DNA from: Ruminococcus sp.
Lineage (GTDB): Bacteria; Bacillota; Clostridia; Oscillospirales; Acutalibacteraceae
DNA length: 36,634 nucleotides
Direction: 5' to 3'
NCBI GenBank assembly: GCA_017404665.1
Contig: JAFRBX010000028.1
Span: 1-36,634, forward strand
The position numbers and the translations under genes were made by a program. Shown in pieces: positions 15,516-24,820 of this stretch. The notes under the pieces are model-generated. The model made no database searches, was not told where the DNA came from, and worked only from the letters and a program-made list of their open reading frames with translations. Positions within the stretch are counted from its first letter, which is position 1. Each line of letters starts with the position of its first letter.

Positions 15516-16016
15516 TTACAGAATCTCTTTCACGGACTTGCCGCGTACGCGGGCGACCTCTTCCGCAGTACGGAGAGCGCCCAGACCCTGGAGTGTCGCT
15601 CTGACGACGTTGCAGGGGTTGTTGGAGCGGAGCGCCTTTGTACGGATGTCCTTGATGCCGACAGCCTCGACAACGGCACGCACGGGACCGCCCGCGATCA
15701 CGCCGGTACCGGGAGCGGCGGGCTTCATCAGAACTCTGCCCGCGCCGTAGGCGCCGATGATCTCATGGGGGATGGTAGTGCCCTTGAGGGCAACGGTCAT
15801 CAGGTGCTTTTTAGCGTCCTCGATTCCCTTGCGGATCGCGTCGGGAACTTCACCGGCCTTGCCGATACCGAAGCCTACGATGCCCTCGCCGTTGCCGACA
15901 ACAACCAGCGCTGCGAACTTCATGACACGGCCGCCCTTAACAGTCTTGCTGACGCGGTTGATCGCGACAACGCGCTCGGTCAGCTCCAGTGTAGATGCGT
16001 CAATAATATTAGCCAA
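15516..16016 (-). CDS. rpsE: 30S ribosomal protein S5
   Basis: The 166-residue S5 has '[17 protein letters not shown]' and the loop '[20 protein letters not shown]'. It takes part in decoding accuracy and mRNA unwinding. I place the start at TTG 16016 because GGAGG lies eight bases before it. A TTG at 16031 is in frame but is itself part of that ribosome binding site. The C-terminal domain with '[21 protein letters not shown]' is complete. Confidence 0.94.
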   Translation of the reverse strand: MANIIDASTLELTERVVAINRVSKTVKGGRVMKFAALVVVGNGEGIVGFGIGKAGEVPDAIRKGIEDAKKHLMTVALKGTTIPHEIIGAYGAGRVLMKPAAPGTGVIAGGPVRAVVEAVGIKDIRTKALRSNNPCNVVRATLQGLGALRTAEEVARVRGKSVKEIL

Positions 16017-16034
16017 AGTTGTTTCCTCCAATCC

Positions 16035-16391
16035 TTAGAAATTGAGGCCGCCCTCACGGGCGCCTTCGGCCAACGCTTGTACACGGCCGTGATAGATGTT
16101 ACCGCCTCTGTCGAAAACGACGTCGGTGATGTTCTTTTCCTTAGCGCGCTCGGCGATGAGCTTGCCGACAGCCTTGGCTGCCTCTTTGTTGCCGCCGCCC
16201 TCTATGGTCTTATCGAGAGAAGAAGCGCTGCACAGGGTAACGCCCTTGACGTCGTCGATGATCTGAGCATAGATGTTGTTAGTGGAGCGGAACACACAAA
16301 GGCGGGGACACTCGGCTGTGCCGCTTAATTTACCGCGTACTCTCTTGTGTCTTTTGACACGAGCAGCTTTCGAATCAGGTCTACTTACCAT
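16035..16391 (-). CDS. rplR: 50S ribosomal protein L18
   Basis: The 118-residue protein has '[20 protein letters not shown]' and '[19 protein letters not shown]', typical of L18, which binds 5S rRNA. AAGGAGTG precedes the ATG by eight bases. It is flanked by rplF and rpsE with 18-base gaps. Confidence 0.97.
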   Translation of the reverse strand: MVSRPDSKAARVKRHKRVRGKLSGTAECPRLCVFRSTNNIYAQIIDDVKGVTLCSASSLDKTIEGGGNKEAAKAVGKLIAERAKEKNITDVVFDRGGNIYHGRVQALAEGAREGGLNF

Positions 16392-16409
16392 TGTATTTTC
16401 ACTCCTTTA

Positions 16410-16949
16410 TTAAGCCTTACCGGCCTTGCCTTCCTTACGGCGGATATACTCACCGGCATACTTGATGCCCTTACCCTTATAAGGCTCCGGCGGACGCTTT
16501 TCTCTTACCTCGGCAGCAAACTGACCTACCTTTTGCTTATCAATGCCGTTGATAACGATGGTGTTGGGGCTGGGGACCTCGATGGTGATGTCCTCGGTAT
16601 CCTCCATGATGACCTGGTGGCTGTAGCCGATGTTCATGACGAGCTGCTTGCCCTGCTTCTGAACACGGTAGCCTACGCCGTTGACCTCGAGCGTCTTCTT
16701 GTAGCCCTCGGTAACGCCTACGACCATGTTATGGATGATGGTACGGGTCAGGCCGTGCAGAGAGCGGTTGAGCTTCTCGTCGTTCGGACGCTTGACCTCG
16801 ATGACTGCCCCATTGATTTCGACGGTCATGTTAGGGTTGATCTTCTGGGTTAAGGTACCCTTGGGACCCTTGACCGTCATAACGCCGTTTTCGAATTTTG
16901 CTTCGACGCCGGCGGGAATATTTATAGGTTTTCTTCCAATTCGAGACAT
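16410..16949 (-). CDS. rplF: 50S ribosomal protein L6
   Basis: The 179-residue protein begins MSRIGRKPINIPAGVEAKFE and ends with 'KRPPEPYKGKGIKYAGEYIR', hallmarks of L6 near the sarcin-ricin loop. The ATG at 16949 has GAGGAGGT six bases upstream. An earlier in-frame start would overlap rpsH and is not supported. Confidence 0.97.
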   Translation of the reverse strand: MSRIGRKPINIPAGVEAKFENGVMTVKGPKGTLTQKINPNMTVEINGAVIEVKRPNDEKLNRSLHGLTRTIIHNMVVGVTEGYKKTLEVNGVGYRVQKQGKQLVMNIGYSHQVIMEDTEDITIEVPSPNTIVINGIDKQKVGQFAAEVREKRPPEPYKGKGIKYAGEYIRRKEGKAGKA

Positions 16950-16963
16950 TTTCGCACCTCCTC

Positions 16964-17362
16964 TTACCAAATGAACGCGAGAACCTCGCCGCCGACGTTC
17001 TGCTTTCTTGCTTCACGGTCGGTCATCACGCCCTTGGAGGTCGAGATGATGGCGATGCCCAGACCCTTCATGACCTTGGGCATATCCTCAACGCTGCTGT
17101 AAATGCGCAGGCCGGGCTTAGATACTCTGCGGAGTCCCTGAATGACGGGCTGCTTGCCGTCGAGGTACTTCAGAGTCACGGTGATGACGCCCTGCTTGCC
17201 GTCCTCTTCCACAGAGAACTTCTTGATATAACCCTCGTCAAGCAGGATCTGGCAGATAGCCTTCTTCATGTTGGACGCGGGGATCTGAACGGTATCGTGC
17301 TTCGCTGAGCTGGCATTACGGATTCGTGTCAGTAAATCAGCGATAGTATCAGTAATTTGCAT
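16964..17362 (-). CDS. rpsH: 30S ribosomal protein S8
   Basis: The 132-residue protein begins [20 protein letters not shown] and has the C-terminal RNA-binding segment '[20 protein letters not shown]'. S8 binds the central domain of 16S rRNA and in some bacteria represses the spc operon by binding mRNA near rplE. I did not find a clear S8-like site here by eye. Confidence 0.97.
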   Translation of the reverse strand: MQITDTIADLLTRIRNASSAKHDTVQIPASNMKKAICQILLDEGYIKKFSVEEDGKQGVITVTLKYLDGKQPVIQGLRRVSKPGLRIYSSVEDMPKVMKGLGIAIISTSKGVMTDREARKQNVGGEVLAFIW

Positions 17363-17380
17363 AACTTAAATCCTCCTTGC

Positions 17381-17566
17381 TTACCAGCTTGCTTTCTTGA
17401 CGCCCGGGATCTCGCCCTTGTAAGCGAGCTCACGGAAACAAATACGGCATACGCCAAACTTACGAAGGTAGGCGTGTGGTCTACCGCATATCTTACAACG
17501 TGAATATTCGCGAGTAGAGAACTTCTGCTTTCTCTGCTGCTTATTTTTCATAGCAGTCTTTGCCAC
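17381..17566 (-). CDS. rpsN: 30S ribosomal protein S14, zinc-binding short form
   Basis: The 61-residue protein has the zinc knuckle C-x2-C...C-x2-C ('[15 protein letters not shown]', 'CRIC') and the C-terminus '[11 protein letters not shown]', so it is the C+ type. It starts with GTG at 17566, seven bases after AAGGAGG. An internal ATG five codons later lacks its own ribosome binding site. Confidence 0.95.
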   Translation of the reverse strand: MAKTAMKNKQQRKQKFSTREYSRCKICGRPHAYLRKFGVCRICFRELAYKGEIPGVKKASW

Positions 17567-17578
17567 AACAATCCCTCC

Positions 17579-18118
17579 TTACTTCTCGAACGGAGCGCCC
17601 ATCAGTCTGAGCAGCTCGCGCGCTTCTTCATCATTTGTCGCGGTGGTAACGAAAACGATATCCATACCGCGTACCTTGTCGATCTTATCATAGTCGATCT
17701 CCGGGAAGATCAGCTGTTCCTTCAGACCCAGCGCATAGTTGCCGCGGCCGTCGAAGGAGTTGGGGTTGATGCCGCGGAAGTCGCGTACGCGGGGGAGAGC
17801 CACGTTGAAGAGTCTGTCAAGGAACTCATACATACGCTCGCCGCGGAGGGTGACCTTCGCGCCGATGGGCATGCCTTCACGCAGCTTGAAGTTCGCTACA
17901 CTCTTTCTCGCCTTGCAGATGTGCGCCTTCTGACCGGTGATCTGAGCAAGATCGGACAGGATAGCGTCCATCGCCTTGGCGTTGTCCTTGACCTCGCCGG
18001 CGCCTACGTTAACTACGATCTTGTCGAGCTTGGGGATCTGCATCACGCTCTTGTAAGAGAACTTCTTCATCAGAGCAGGTGCAACTTCCTCAGTGTAAAA
18101 CTTCTTAAGTCTTGCCAT
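17579..18118 (-). CDS. rplE: 50S ribosomal protein L5
   Basis: The 179-residue protein has '[20 protein letters not shown]' and '[20 protein letters not shown]', the conserved L5 segments that contact 5S rRNA and P-site tRNA. Length is typical. It lies 13 bases after rplX, with AGGAGG before the ATG. Confidence 0.97.
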   Translation of the reverse strand: MARLKKFYTEEVAPALMKKFSYKSVMQIPKLDKIVVNVGAGEVKDNAKAMDAILSDLAQITGQKAHICKARKSVANFKLREGMPIGAKVTLRGERMYEFLDRLFNVALPRVRDFRGINPNSFDGRGNYALGLKEQLIFPEIDYDKIDKVRGMDIVFVTTATNDEEARELLRLMGAPFEK

Positions 18119-18131
18119 TTCTTAGTCCTCC

Positions 18132-18449
18132 TTACAGTGCTTCGCCGCACTTGACGCAGATGCGGCTCTTGGTGCCGTCCTCATAGATCTTGTGACCTAC
18201 TCTGGTCGGCTGCTTGCAGCGGGGGCAGACGATCTGTACCTTGGACGCGTACATAGCGCCCTCAGCCTTGATGATGCCGCCGGGCTCGCCCATACGGCGG
18301 GGCTTGATGTGCTTAGAGACGATATTGATCTTCTCAACGATGACCTTGCCCTCTTTGGGGGATACCGCGAGCACCTTGCCCTTCTTGCCCTTGTCCTTGC
18401 CGCTTAAAACTACGACGGTGTCACCGGTTTTTACATGAACTTTATTCAT
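18132..18449 (-). CDS. rplX: 50S ribosomal protein L24, Cys-containing form
   Basis: The 105-residue protein starts with the KOW region 'KTGDTVVVLSGKDKGKKGKV'. Its C-terminal part has CPRC and CVKC pairs (C-x2-C...C-x2-C), a likely zinc ribbon that many bacterial L24 proteins lack. L24 starts 50S assembly. GGAGGTG precedes the ATG. Confidence 0.96.
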   Translation of the reverse strand: MNKVHVKTGDTVVVLSGKDKGKKGKVLAVSPKEGKVIVEKINIVSKHIKPRRMGEPGGIIKAEGAMYASKVQIVCPRCKQPTRVGHKIYEDGTKSRICVKCGEAL

Positions 18450-18463
18450 TTATGACACCTCCA

Positions 18464-18832
18464 TTACAATACTTCCGGAGCAAGGGACAGGATCTTCATG
18501 TAATCCTTGTCGCGAAGCTCTCTTGCTACCGGTCCGAAGATACGGGTACCGCGCGGGTTCTTATCTTCTTTGATGATGACGGCTGCGTTCTCGTCGAAGC
18601 GGATGTAGGTGCCGTCCTCGCGGCGAACGCCCTTAGCGGAACGAACGACCACGGCGCGGACGACGTCGCCCTTCTTGACTACGCCGCCGGGCGCAGCCTT
18701 CTTGACGGATGCAACGATAACGTCGCCGATGTTGGCATATCTTCTCCTGGTACCGCCGAGTACACGAATGCACATAAGTTCCTTTGCACCGGTGTTGTCG
18801 GCGACCTTGAGATAAGTTTGCTGTTGAATCAT
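18464..18832 (-). CDS. rplN: 50S ribosomal protein L14
   Basis: The 122-residue protein begins [20 protein letters not shown] and has '[20 protein letters not shown]' at its end, the invariant L14 pattern. It bridges the subunits. The order rpsQ-rplN-rplX is canonical. Confidence 0.98.
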   Translation of the reverse strand: MIQQQTYLKVADNTGAKELMCIRVLGGTRRRYANIGDVIVASVKKAAPGGVVKKGDVVRAVVVRSAKGVRREDGTYIRFDENAAVIIKEDKNPRGTRIFGPVARELRDKDYMKILSLAPEVL

Positions 18833-18854
18833 GTGTTAATCTCCTCTCAAGAAC

Positions 18855-19112
18855 TTATTTCGCTTTTTCGATGATCTCGACGAGTCTCCATCTCTTGTCC
18901 TTGGACAGGGGACGGGTCTCCATGATCTTGACGCGGTCACCCACACGAGCCTCATTCTTTTCATCGTGAGCCTTCACGCGGATGGTGCGCTTGATAACCT
19001 TGTTGTAAAGCTTGTGCTTTACGCTGTCCTCGATCGCTACGACGATGGTCTTATCCATCTTGTCGGATGCGACGCGACCGACGAGAGTCTTTCTCATATT
19101 TCTATCGCTCAT
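18855..19112 (-). CDS. rpsQ: 30S ribosomal protein S17
   Basis: The 85-residue OB-fold protein has '[20 protein letters not shown]' and '[20 protein letters not shown]', typical of S17, a primary 16S rRNA binder. GGAGGT precedes the ATG. It lies 11 bases after rpmC. Confidence 0.97.
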   Translation of the reverse strand: MSDRNMRKTLVGRVASDKMDKTIVVAIEDSVKHKLYNKVIKRTIRVKAHDEKNEARVGDRVKIMETRPLSKDKRWRLVEIIEKAK

Positions 19113-19123
19113 GATTTACCTCC

Positions 19124-19318
19124 TTATGCTTCGTCGCGGAGCTCACGCATAACGGTGGAAACGCGCGCGATATCTCTCTTGACCGCAGTAATACGCATCG
19201 GGTTCTCGAGCTGGTTGATGGCAAGCTGGAAGCGAAGATTGAAGAGCTCCTCCTTGAGGTCCTTCAGTTTCTGCTCAAGCTCGCTGGGCGTAAATTCTCT
19301 TAATTCCTTAGCAGTCAT
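19124..19318 (-). CDS. rpmC: 50S ribosomal protein L29
   Basis: The 64-residue, mostly helical protein begins [20 protein letters not shown] and contains the conserved '[19 protein letters not shown]'. L29 is at the tunnel exit where SRP and trigger factor dock. The ATG at 19318 follows GAGGAGG by seven bases. It starts two bases after the rplP stop. Confidence 0.96.
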   Translation of the reverse strand: MTAKELREFTPSELEQKLKDLKEELFNLRFQLAINQLENPMRITAVKRDIARVSTVMRELRDEA

Positions 19319-19320
19319 GC

Positions 19321-19737
19321 TTAAGCCTCCTCTTCCTTCTTGATGAACTTGCACTTGATCGGCAGCTTGGCGGCCGCTAAGCGCATAGCCTCTCTGGCTG
19401 TCTCCTCCGGTACGCCGGCGATCTCGAACATGACTCTGTCGGGCTTGACGACAGCTACCCAGTACTCGGGCGAGCCTTTACCGGAACCCATTCGGGTCTC
19501 AGCGGGCTTTGCTGTGACCGGCTTATCGGGGAAGATCTTGATCCAAACCTTACCGAATCTCTTGCAGTAACGGGTCATGGCGACACGGGCTGCTTCGATC
19601 TGGTTTGAGGTGATCCATGCAGGCTCTAATGCCTGGAGACCGTACTCGCCGTAGGTAACCTTGTTGCCTCTGTAGGCGCGGCCGGTCATTCTGCCTCTGT
19701 GAACTCTTCTGTACTTCACACGCTTAGGCATCAGCAT
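19321..19737 (-). CDS. rplP: 50S ribosomal protein L16
   Basis: The 138-residue protein begins [20 protein letters not shown] and has '[20 protein letters not shown]', the standard L16 features near the A site. Its ATG shares one base with the rpsC TAA (TAATG), showing tight translational coupling. Confidence 0.97.
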   Translation of the reverse strand: MLMPKRVKYRRVHRGRMTGRAYRGNKVTYGEYGLQALEPAWITSNQIEAARVAMTRYCKRFGKVWIKIFPDKPVTAKPAETRMGSGKGSPEYWVAVVKPDRVMFEIAGVPEETAREAMRLAAAKLPIKCKFIKKEEEA

Positions 19738-20486
19738 TATTTTCTGCCCCCTTCCCTATTATCTCTGCGCGGTCTTCTGTCACCGCGGTTATGATCGCGA
19801 TCGCGTCTGTCAGAGCGTCTCTCGCGGCGCTCACGGCGCTGCTCGGAGCCCGCGTTGTCGCGCAGGACCTCGCCGCGGTACAGCCATACCTTGACGCCGA
19901 TCTTACCGTAGGTGGTAGTCGCCTCGGCAAAGCCGTAGTCGATGTCAGCGCGCAGGGTCTGCAGCGGGATGGTGCCCTCGTGGTACTGCTCGGATCTGGC
20001 GATCTCGGCGCCGCCCAGACGACCGGAGCACTGTGTCTTGATACCCTTGGCGCCCAGGCGCATCGCTCTGCCGATACTCTGCTTCATCGCGCGGCGGAAG
20101 GAGATTCTTCTTTCGAGCTGAGAAGCGATGGACTCGGCTACGAGCTGAGCGTTGAGGTCGGGGTTCTTGACTTCGATGATGTTGATGGCAACGGGCTTGC
20201 CCAGCTTCTTCTCGCACTGCTGACGGAGCTTTTCGATCTCCGTGCCGCCCTTGCCGATGATCAGACCGGGCTTAGCGCAGTGGATGTGGATGCGGACTCT
20301 CTTGCCGTCTCTTTCGATTTCGATCTTGGGAACGCCTGCGGCTGCGAGCTGCTTCTTCAGATCGCGGCGGAGGTGATAGTCCTCAACCAGCGTATCGCCG
20401 AAGTGCTTCTTGTCGGCAAACCAGCGGGAATCCCAATCCTTGATGATACCTACACGCAAACCGTGCGGATTAACTTTCTGGCCCAT
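19737..20486 (-). CDS. rpsC: 30S ribosomal protein S3 with Arg-rich C-terminal extension
   Basis: The 249-residue protein begins [20 protein letters not shown]. It has the KH domain loop '[15 protein letters not shown]', then the C-terminal domain ending '[10 protein letters not shown]'. A further 40 or so residues are almost all Arg, Asp, Glu, Asn and Gly, longer than the usual S3 tail. The tail would be disordered at the mRNA entry region. The stop overlaps the rplP start. Confidence 0.96.
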   Translation of the reverse strand: MGQKVNPHGLRVGIIKDWDSRWFADKKHFGDTLVEDYHLRRDLKKQLAAAGVPKIEIERDGKRVRIHIHCAKPGLIIGKGGTEIEKLRQQCEKKLGKPVAINIIEVKNPDLNAQLVAESIASQLERRISFRRAMKQSIGRAMRLGAKGIKTQCSGRLGGAEIARSEQYHEGTIPLQTLRADIDYGFAEATTTYGKIGVKVWLYRGEVLRDNAGSEQRRERRERRSDRRDRDHNRGDRRPRRDNREGGRK

Positions 20487-20498
20487 AACTCTACCTCC

Positions 20499-20834
20499 TT
20501 ATTCTCTTTCCTTGAGCACCAGGGTGATGTGCGAGGTCTTCTTGTCGATGCGGAAGGCTCTGCCCTGTGCGCGGGGACGGATACGCTTGAGTGTGGGGCC
20601 CTGACTTGCGTGGCACTCAGCCACATACAGACTTGCCACATCCATGTCGTGGTTATTCTCGGCATTTGCTACGGCGGACTTGAGCAGCTTTAAGAGCGGC
20701 TCGCAGGCGGCCTTGGGAGTCTGCTCAAGAATAGCCTTCGCAAGCTTGACGTCCTTGCCTCTGATCAGGTTAAGGACAACGGAAACCTTGCGAGGCGAGA
20801 TGCGAACATATTTTAAATATGCCTTACTTTCCAT
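20499..20834 (-). CDS. rplV: 50S ribosomal protein L22
   Basis: The 111-residue protein has '[20 protein letters not shown]' and the tunnel-lining hairpin around '[18 protein letters not shown]'. I use the ATG at 20834, ten bases after AAGGAG. A GTG three codons earlier is only one base from that site. It lies between rpsS and rpsC. Confidence 0.96.
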   Translation of the reverse strand: MESKAYLKYVRISPRKVSVVLNLIRGKDVKLAKAILEQTPKAACEPLLKLLKSAVANAENNHDMDVASLYVAECHASQGPTLKRIRPRAQGRAFRIDKKTSHITLVLKERE

Positions 20835-20854
20835 TCTCTGCACTCTCCTTTGCC

Positions 20855-21127
20855 TTACTTACTTGTCTTGGAACCGGCATGACCGCGGAAGGTGCGGGTC
20901 GGGGCGAACTCGCCGAGCTTGTGACCGACCATATCCTCGGTGACGTATACCGGAACGTGCTTTCTGCCGTCGTGAACAGCAAATGTGTGACCTACAAATT
21001 CAGGGAAGATGGTTGAGGATCTGGACCATGTCTTTAAGATTCTCTTCTCGCCCTTTTCGTTCATTTCCTGAACTCTTTTGAGCAGCACCGGCTGAACAAA
21101 AGGTCCTTTTTTCGTACTTCTACTCAT
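20855..21127 (-). CDS. rpsS: 30S ribosomal protein S19
   Basis: The 90-residue protein begins [20 protein letters not shown] and has '[20 protein letters not shown]', the typical S19 sequence in the head of the small subunit. The ribosome binding site is GGAAGGAA. Confidence 0.97.
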   Translation of the reverse strand: MSRSTKKGPFVQPVLLKRVQEMNEKGEKRILKTWSRSSTIFPEFVGHTFAVHDGRKHVPVYVTEDMVGHKLGEFAPTRTFRGHAGSKTSK

Positions 21128-21151
21128 AAGTTAAGTTCCTTCCTTTCCGCC

Positions 21152-21985
21152 TTACTTGCTGTTTCTGCGTCTTACGATGAGCTTATCGGACGCCTTGTTG
21201 GACTTTCTGGTCTTATAACCGAGCGCCGGCTTACCCCACGGGGTAACAGGGCCGGGACGGCCTACGGGGGATTTACCCTCACCGCCGCCGTGCGGGTGGT
21301 CATTCGGGTTCATGACGGAACCGCGGACGGTCGGGCGGATACCCATGTTTCTCTTGCGGCCGGCTTTACCGATCTTGACGTTCTCGTGGTCGATGTTGCC
21401 GACCTGACCGATGGTAGCCATGCAGGTCTCGGGCACGTTTCTGAGCTCGCCGGAGGGCAGTCTCAGGAGGGCGTAGCCGTTCTCCTTAGCCATGAGCTGA
21501 GCCATGTTGCCTGCGGCGCGGGCGAGCTGAGCGCCTCTGCCGGGGTAAAGCTCAACGTTGTGGACGAAGGTACCGGTGGGGATGTTCTTCAGGGGCAGCG
21601 CGTTGCCGGGCTTGATATCCGCGGTCTCGCCTGCTACTACCTTGTAGCCTACCTTCAGACCCTGGGGCGCGATGATGTACGCCTTTTCGCCGTCCTCATA
21701 CTCGACCAGCGCGATGAACGCGGAGCGGTTGGGATCGTACTCGATGGTCTTAACGGTGCCTTCTACGTCAAATTTCTGTCTCTTGAAATCAATAATACGG
21801 TATTTTCTCCTGTTGCCGCCGCCTCTGTGACGAACCGTGATGCGGCCGTAGCTGTTGCGGCCGCTGTGCTTCTTCAGAGGTTCGAGCAAGCTCTTTTCGG
21901 GAGCGACCTTGGAAAGCCCGGAGTAATCCGTAACCGACATGTTGCGTCTAGCGTTGGTTGTCGGCTTATAAACCTTAATAGCCAT
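21152..21985 (-). CDS. rplB: 50S ribosomal protein L2
   Basis: The 277-residue protein has '[20 protein letters not shown]', '[20 protein letters not shown]' and the C-terminal '[20 protein letters not shown]' containing the conserved peptidyl-transferase-region histidine. GAGGAG lies eleven bases before the ATG. The gene is separated from rplW by 206 bases holding a truncated repeat element. Confidence 0.97.
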   Translation of the reverse strand: MAIKVYKPTTNARRNMSVTDYSGLSKVAPEKSLLEPLKKHSGRNSYGRITVRHRGGGNRRKYRIIDFKRQKFDVEGTVKTIEYDPNRSAFIALVEYEDGEKAYIIAPQGLKVGYKVVAGETADIKPGNALPLKNIPTGTFVHNVELYPGRGAQLARAAGNMAQLMAKENGYALLRLPSGELRNVPETCMATIGQVGNIDHENVKIGKAGRKRNMGIRPTVRGSVMNPNDHPHGGGEGKSPVGRPGPVTPWGKPALGYKTRKSNKASDKLIVRRRNSK

Positions 21986-22110
21986 GTTATTTCACTCTCC
22001 TCATGATGGCTTTGCGGGATGATGGCGCATCCCATACATTCATGCCTGTGTGTAAATGTAAAGATGAATTTCTGTTTCGCTGCTCACTTCTGTGATATCT
22101 GAAATACCAA

Positions 22111-22168
22111 TCGGGTGCGGGCAGCGCCCGCCCATAACTGTTATCTGTTATCTGATATCTGTTAACTG
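22111..22168 (+). repeat. Heptamer-armed palindromic element, copy 4 (truncated), inside the ribosomal operon
   Basis: Only the GC hairpin (TCGGGTGCGGGCAGCGCCCGCC in two parts: stem GCGGGC/GCCCGC) and one arm remain. The arm units are TTATCTG, TTATCTG, ATATCTG and TTAACTG. The AAACGC hairpin and the other arm are missing or decayed beyond recognition upstream. It sits in the 206-bp gap between rplW and rplB, 23 bases from the rplW stop codon. Confidence 0.75.
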
Positions 22169-22191
22169 TGAGCGAAGCGAACCCACAGGCT

Positions 22192-22482
22192 TTACATCAT
22201 GCCTTCAAAAAACTCGATCGGTTTGCTGTTGGCAGTTAACTGTACGTAGGCCTTCTTCCAGCTGCGGGTGTAGCCCTCAAAGCGGCCCTGTCTCTTCATA
22301 CGACCGCGGACGTGAACGGTGTTCACCTTTACGACCTTGACCTTGAAGAGCTCTTCTACAGCTCTGGCAACGTCTATCTTGGTAGCGTTCTTTGCTACCT
22401 CAAAGACATACTTCTTGTTGGTGATGTCCTGCATCGACTTCTCAGTGATGATGGGGCGGATGATGATATCTTGAGCAATCAT
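22192..22482 (-). CDS. rplW: 50S ribosomal protein L23
   Basis: The 96-residue protein has '[13 protein letters not shown]' at the start and '[20 protein letters not shown]' in the middle, typical of L23 at the tunnel exit (trigger factor and SRP dock). The ATG overlaps the rplD stop by four bases, with its AGGAGGT site inside rplD. Confidence 0.97.
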   Translation of the reverse strand: MIAQDIIIRPIITEKSMQDITNKKYVFEVAKNATKIDVARAVEELFKVKVVKVNTVHVRGRMKRQGRFEGYTRSWKKAYVQLTANSKPIEFFEGMM

Positions 22483-23102
22483 GCGTATACCTCCTCGATC
22501 TTAGTGAGCGCGTCCTTCGCGATAATCAGCTTATCGGCGTTTAAGATGTCGTAGACGTTCAGCTCGTTGACCTGAGCAGTCTTGACGCCCGGGATGTTGC
22601 GGGCGGACTTGATGACCTTCTCGTCAACCTCGGGCAGGACGATCAGCGCCTTTTTCTCGGAGCCTACCGCCTTGAGAGCGGCAGCCATTTTGGCGGTCTT
22701 GATCTCGTCGAGCGCGATCTTGTCGATCACGATGATCTCGTCAGCCTGCGCCTTCGCGGAGAAAGCGGACTTCATCGCGAGTCTGCGAACCTTCTTGTTC
22801 ACAGAGAAGCGGTAATCTCTGGGCTTGGGAGCAAATACTACGCCGCCGTGGTACCACTGGGGTGCGCGGGTCGAGCCCTGACGGGCGCGGCCTGTGCCCT
22901 TCTGTCTCCAGGGCTTCTTGCCGCCGCCGGAAACTTCACTACGGGTGAGAGCGGACTGGGTGCCCTGACGCTGGCTGGCAAGGTAGCTGACCACCATCAT
23001 GTGCATAACAGCCGCGTTCGGCTCGATGCCGAAAATCGAATCTGCAAGGTCTACGGCAGAAACCTTCTTGCCCTGCATATCAACAACCTGTACATTAGGC
23101 AT
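22479..23102 (-). CDS. rplD: 50S ribosomal protein L4
   Basis: The 207-residue protein has the extended loop '[20 protein letters not shown]', which reaches the exit tunnel. In several bacteria L4 also regulates the S10 operon by binding its leader; a structured leader is present upstream of rpsJ here. It starts 16 bases after rplC. Confidence 0.97.
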   Translation of the reverse strand: MPNVQVVDMQGKKVSAVDLADSIFGIEPNAAVMHMMVVSYLASQRQGTQSALTRSEVSGGGKKPWRQKGTGRARQGSTRAPQWYHGGVVFAPKPRDYRFSVNKKVRRLAMKSAFSAKAQADEIIVIDKIALDEIKTAKMAAALKAVGSEKKALIVLPEVDEKVIKSARNIPGVKTAQVNELNVYDILNADKLIIAKDALTKIEEVYA

Positions 23103-23118
23103 ATGATTTCCTCCTTCC

Positions 23119-23751
23119 TTAAGCCTTTACGCTGTCTTTGATGACAACGTAGCCGCCGTTGGCGCCGGGGATGGCGCCCTTGATGGCGATGAGGTTATCC
23201 TCAGCGTCGATCTTGACGACAGCGAGGTTCTGAACGGTGACGCGCTCTGCGCCCAGGTGACCTGCCATCTTCTTGCCCTTCCATACTCTGGAGGGAGAGG
23301 AGCAGGCGCCCATGGAGCCGCCGTGACGCGCGACGGGACCGGAGCCGTGGGTTTCCTTAAGTCTGCCGAAGTTCCAGCGCTTGATAACGCCGGCGTAGCC
23401 TTTACCCTTGCTCTTGCCGGTGACGTCGACCTTGTCGCCGATCTCGAATAAATCTGCCTTGATGACCTGACCCAGCTCATACTGGGAGCAGTCGTCGAAT
23501 CTGAATTCCTTCAGGATTCGCTTGGGGGCTACGTCAGCCTTCTTGAAATGACCCTGCAGGGGCTTTGTGACGTGCTTTGGCTTGATGTCGCCGAAGCCCA
23601 TCTGGATGGCTGTGTAGCCGTCGGTCTCGACGGTCTTGACCTGTGATACGACACAGGGACCCGCCTCGACTACGGTGACGGGAACTACTTTTCCCTTCTC
23701 GTCGAAGATCTGTGTCATACCGATCTTCTTGCCGATTAATGCTTTCTGCAT
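23119..23751 (-). CDS. rplC: 50S ribosomal protein L3
   Basis: The 210-residue protein begins [20 protein letters not shown] and carries '[20 protein letters not shown]', the conserved loop near the peptidyl transferase centre. AGGAGG lies nine bases before the ATG. A 104-base gap with a hairpin separates it from rpsJ. Confidence 0.97.
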   Translation of the reverse strand: MQKALIGKKIGMTQIFDEKGKVVPVTVVEAGPCVVSQVKTVETDGYTAIQMGFGDIKPKHVTKPLQGHFKKADVAPKRILKEFRFDDCSQYELGQVIKADLFEIGDKVDVTGKSKGKGYAGVIKRWNFGRLKETHGSGPVARHGGSMGACSSPSRVWKGKKMAGHLGAERVTVQNLAVVKIDAEDNLIAIKGAIPGANGGYVVIKDSVKA

Positions 23752-23778
23752 TCTTTATATCCTCCTTTTAGGTTATTG

Positions 23779-23794
23779 GTCGGCTCTCGCCGAC
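23779..23794 (-). other. Tetraloop hairpin between rpsJ and rplC
   Basis: The minus strand has GTCGGC-GAGA-GCCGAC, a perfect 6-bp stem with a GNRA tetraloop, just upstream of the rplC ribosome binding site. It is a possible protein-binding or stability element in a spacer that is longer than most in this operon. Confidence 0.4.
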
Positions 23795-23855
23795 ATGACC
23801 CTGTCTGCGTGGTAGGTTGAGATAATCTTATTATAAATAGGTTGGGTTAAACCGA

Positions 23856-24167
23856 TTATAATTTAATTTCAATCTCAACGCCGGCAGGGAGCTCTAAGCT
23901 CATAAGAGCCTCGACTGTCTTGTTGGACGGTCTTAAGATGTCGATCAGGCGCTTGTGGGTGCGCATCTCGAACTGTTCGCGGCTGTCCTTATACTTGTGA
24001 ACAGCGCGCAGGATGGTGACGACCTGCTTCTCTGTGGGGAGCGGGACGGGACCCGAGATCCTCGCGCCGGTGCGCTTCGCAGTAGCGACGATTCTCTCTG
24101 CGGACTGGTCGACCAGCTGGTGATCGTAGCCCTTTAATCTGATTCTGATTTTTTCCTTGACTGCCAT
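23856..24167 (-). CDS. rpsJ: 30S ribosomal protein S10
   Basis: The 103-residue protein contains '[20 protein letters not shown]' and '[20 protein letters not shown]', and ends with the usual beta strand. S10 also acts in transcription antitermination as NusE. The ATG at 24167 follows AGGAGG by seven bases. It is the first gene of the super-operon, preceded by a leader of about 270 nt. Confidence 0.97.
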   Translation of the reverse strand: MAVKEKIRIRLKGYDHQLVDQSAERIVATAKRTGARISGPVPLPTEKQVVTILRAVHKYKDSREQFEMRTHKRLIDILRPSNKTVEALMSLELPAGVEIEIKL

Positions 24168-24220
24168 ATCTTCGCCTCCTAATAAATTGGTTGGGCGCGA
24201 CATTTCGCCTGAACTTTTCA

Positions 24221-24238
24221 AACACCCGTCCGGGTGTT
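24221..24238 (-). other. Hairpin in the rpsJ leader, just before the gene
   Basis: AACACCCG pairs perfectly with CGGGTGTT across a 2-base loop, about 55 bases upstream of the rpsJ ATG. It is not followed by a T-tract and is one of three stacked leader structures. Confidence 0.5.
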
Positions 24239-24253
24239 CCTACCCCATCCGTT

Positions 24254-24285
24254 AAAAAAGCCGATAGCCGCAAAGCGGCAACCGG
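24254..24285 (-). terminator. Terminator-like structure in the rpsJ leader
   Basis: On the minus strand CCG..GCCGC pairs with GCGGC..CGG around a TTT loop, with a three-base internal mismatch region, followed by CTTTTTT. It lies between the promoter at 24447 and rpsJ, so it would have to be overcome or regulated for the operon to be expressed. This is consistent with attenuation. Confidence 0.6.
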
Positions 24286-24377
24286 AAGCACAGTGGCGCA
24301 GTTATGACATAGCAACCCCAATGTCACAAAAAGCTCAAACTATTCTTTCGCCCGGTTTAAAATCGGACATACTCCAC

Positions 24378-24401
24378 GGAAAAACCAACGCTTTCGCGTT
24401 G
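24378..24401 (-). terminator. First terminator-like hairpin of the rpsJ leader
   Basis: CAACGC-GAAA-GCGTTG (GNRA loop) on the minus strand is followed by GTTTTTCC. It begins about 40 bases after the predicted transcription start. The short stem suggests a weak terminator or pause site. Confidence 0.5.
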
Positions 24402-24446
24402 CAACCTCCCGCTTCATCGCATATCTTGTGCAGTCACGCAAGGGTT

Positions 24447-24475
24447 ATTATAGTATATATGCCCTGAAAAAGCAA
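24447..24475 (-). promoter_or_regulatory. rpsJ: Predicted promoter of the S10 super-operon
   Basis: -35 TTGCTT (24470-24475), 17-bp spacer and perfect -10 TATAAT (24447-24452) on the minus strand, with A/T-rich DNA upstream. The predicted start near 24440 gives a leader of about 270 nt before rpsJ. Confidence 0.7.
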
Positions 24476-24485
24476 CAAAACTGCA

Positions 24486-24730
24486 ATATTTTTCCGTATA
24501 GAAATTTCGTAGAATTTTTCAGTGTATTTTTGTGCATCTTGCACAACAGCTCAATATCTTGTGCCGACAGTCTCACTCAACCACAAGAGCCTTTACAGCG
24601 CCGTGTCTCAAAAGCATTTGCAGATTTGCTGCATAATACTATGCAACTTTTCATCTGATACCGGCATAGGTGAAGGGGGCTTTCTGCCGGGCGGACAGCT
24701 GCGAAAAACACCGTAATACGCGATAAAGGC
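24486..24730. other. Intergenic DNA upstream of the S10 promoter, no gene
   Basis: About 245 bases with no convincing reading frame. A short palindrome TGCATA-GTAT-TATGCA lies near 24631-24646 and the rest is A/T-rich toward the promoter, where it may serve as an UP element. Nothing else stands out. Confidence 0.4.
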
Positions 24731-24764
24731 GGAGAAAAGGGCGGCGCTCCATAGAAACGCCGCC
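24731..24764 (-). terminator. Probable terminator of the purine operon
   Basis: The minus strand has GGCGGCG and CGCCGCC around an 11-base loop (24740-24764), followed by CTTTTCTCC. It is 200 bases beyond the purL stop codon and is the best terminator candidate between purL and the S10 promoter. Confidence 0.6.
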
Positions 24765-24820
24765 TCTCAAAACAACCCAAAACAACCAAATGCATACAAA
24801 AGCAAGCGAAACAACCCAAA

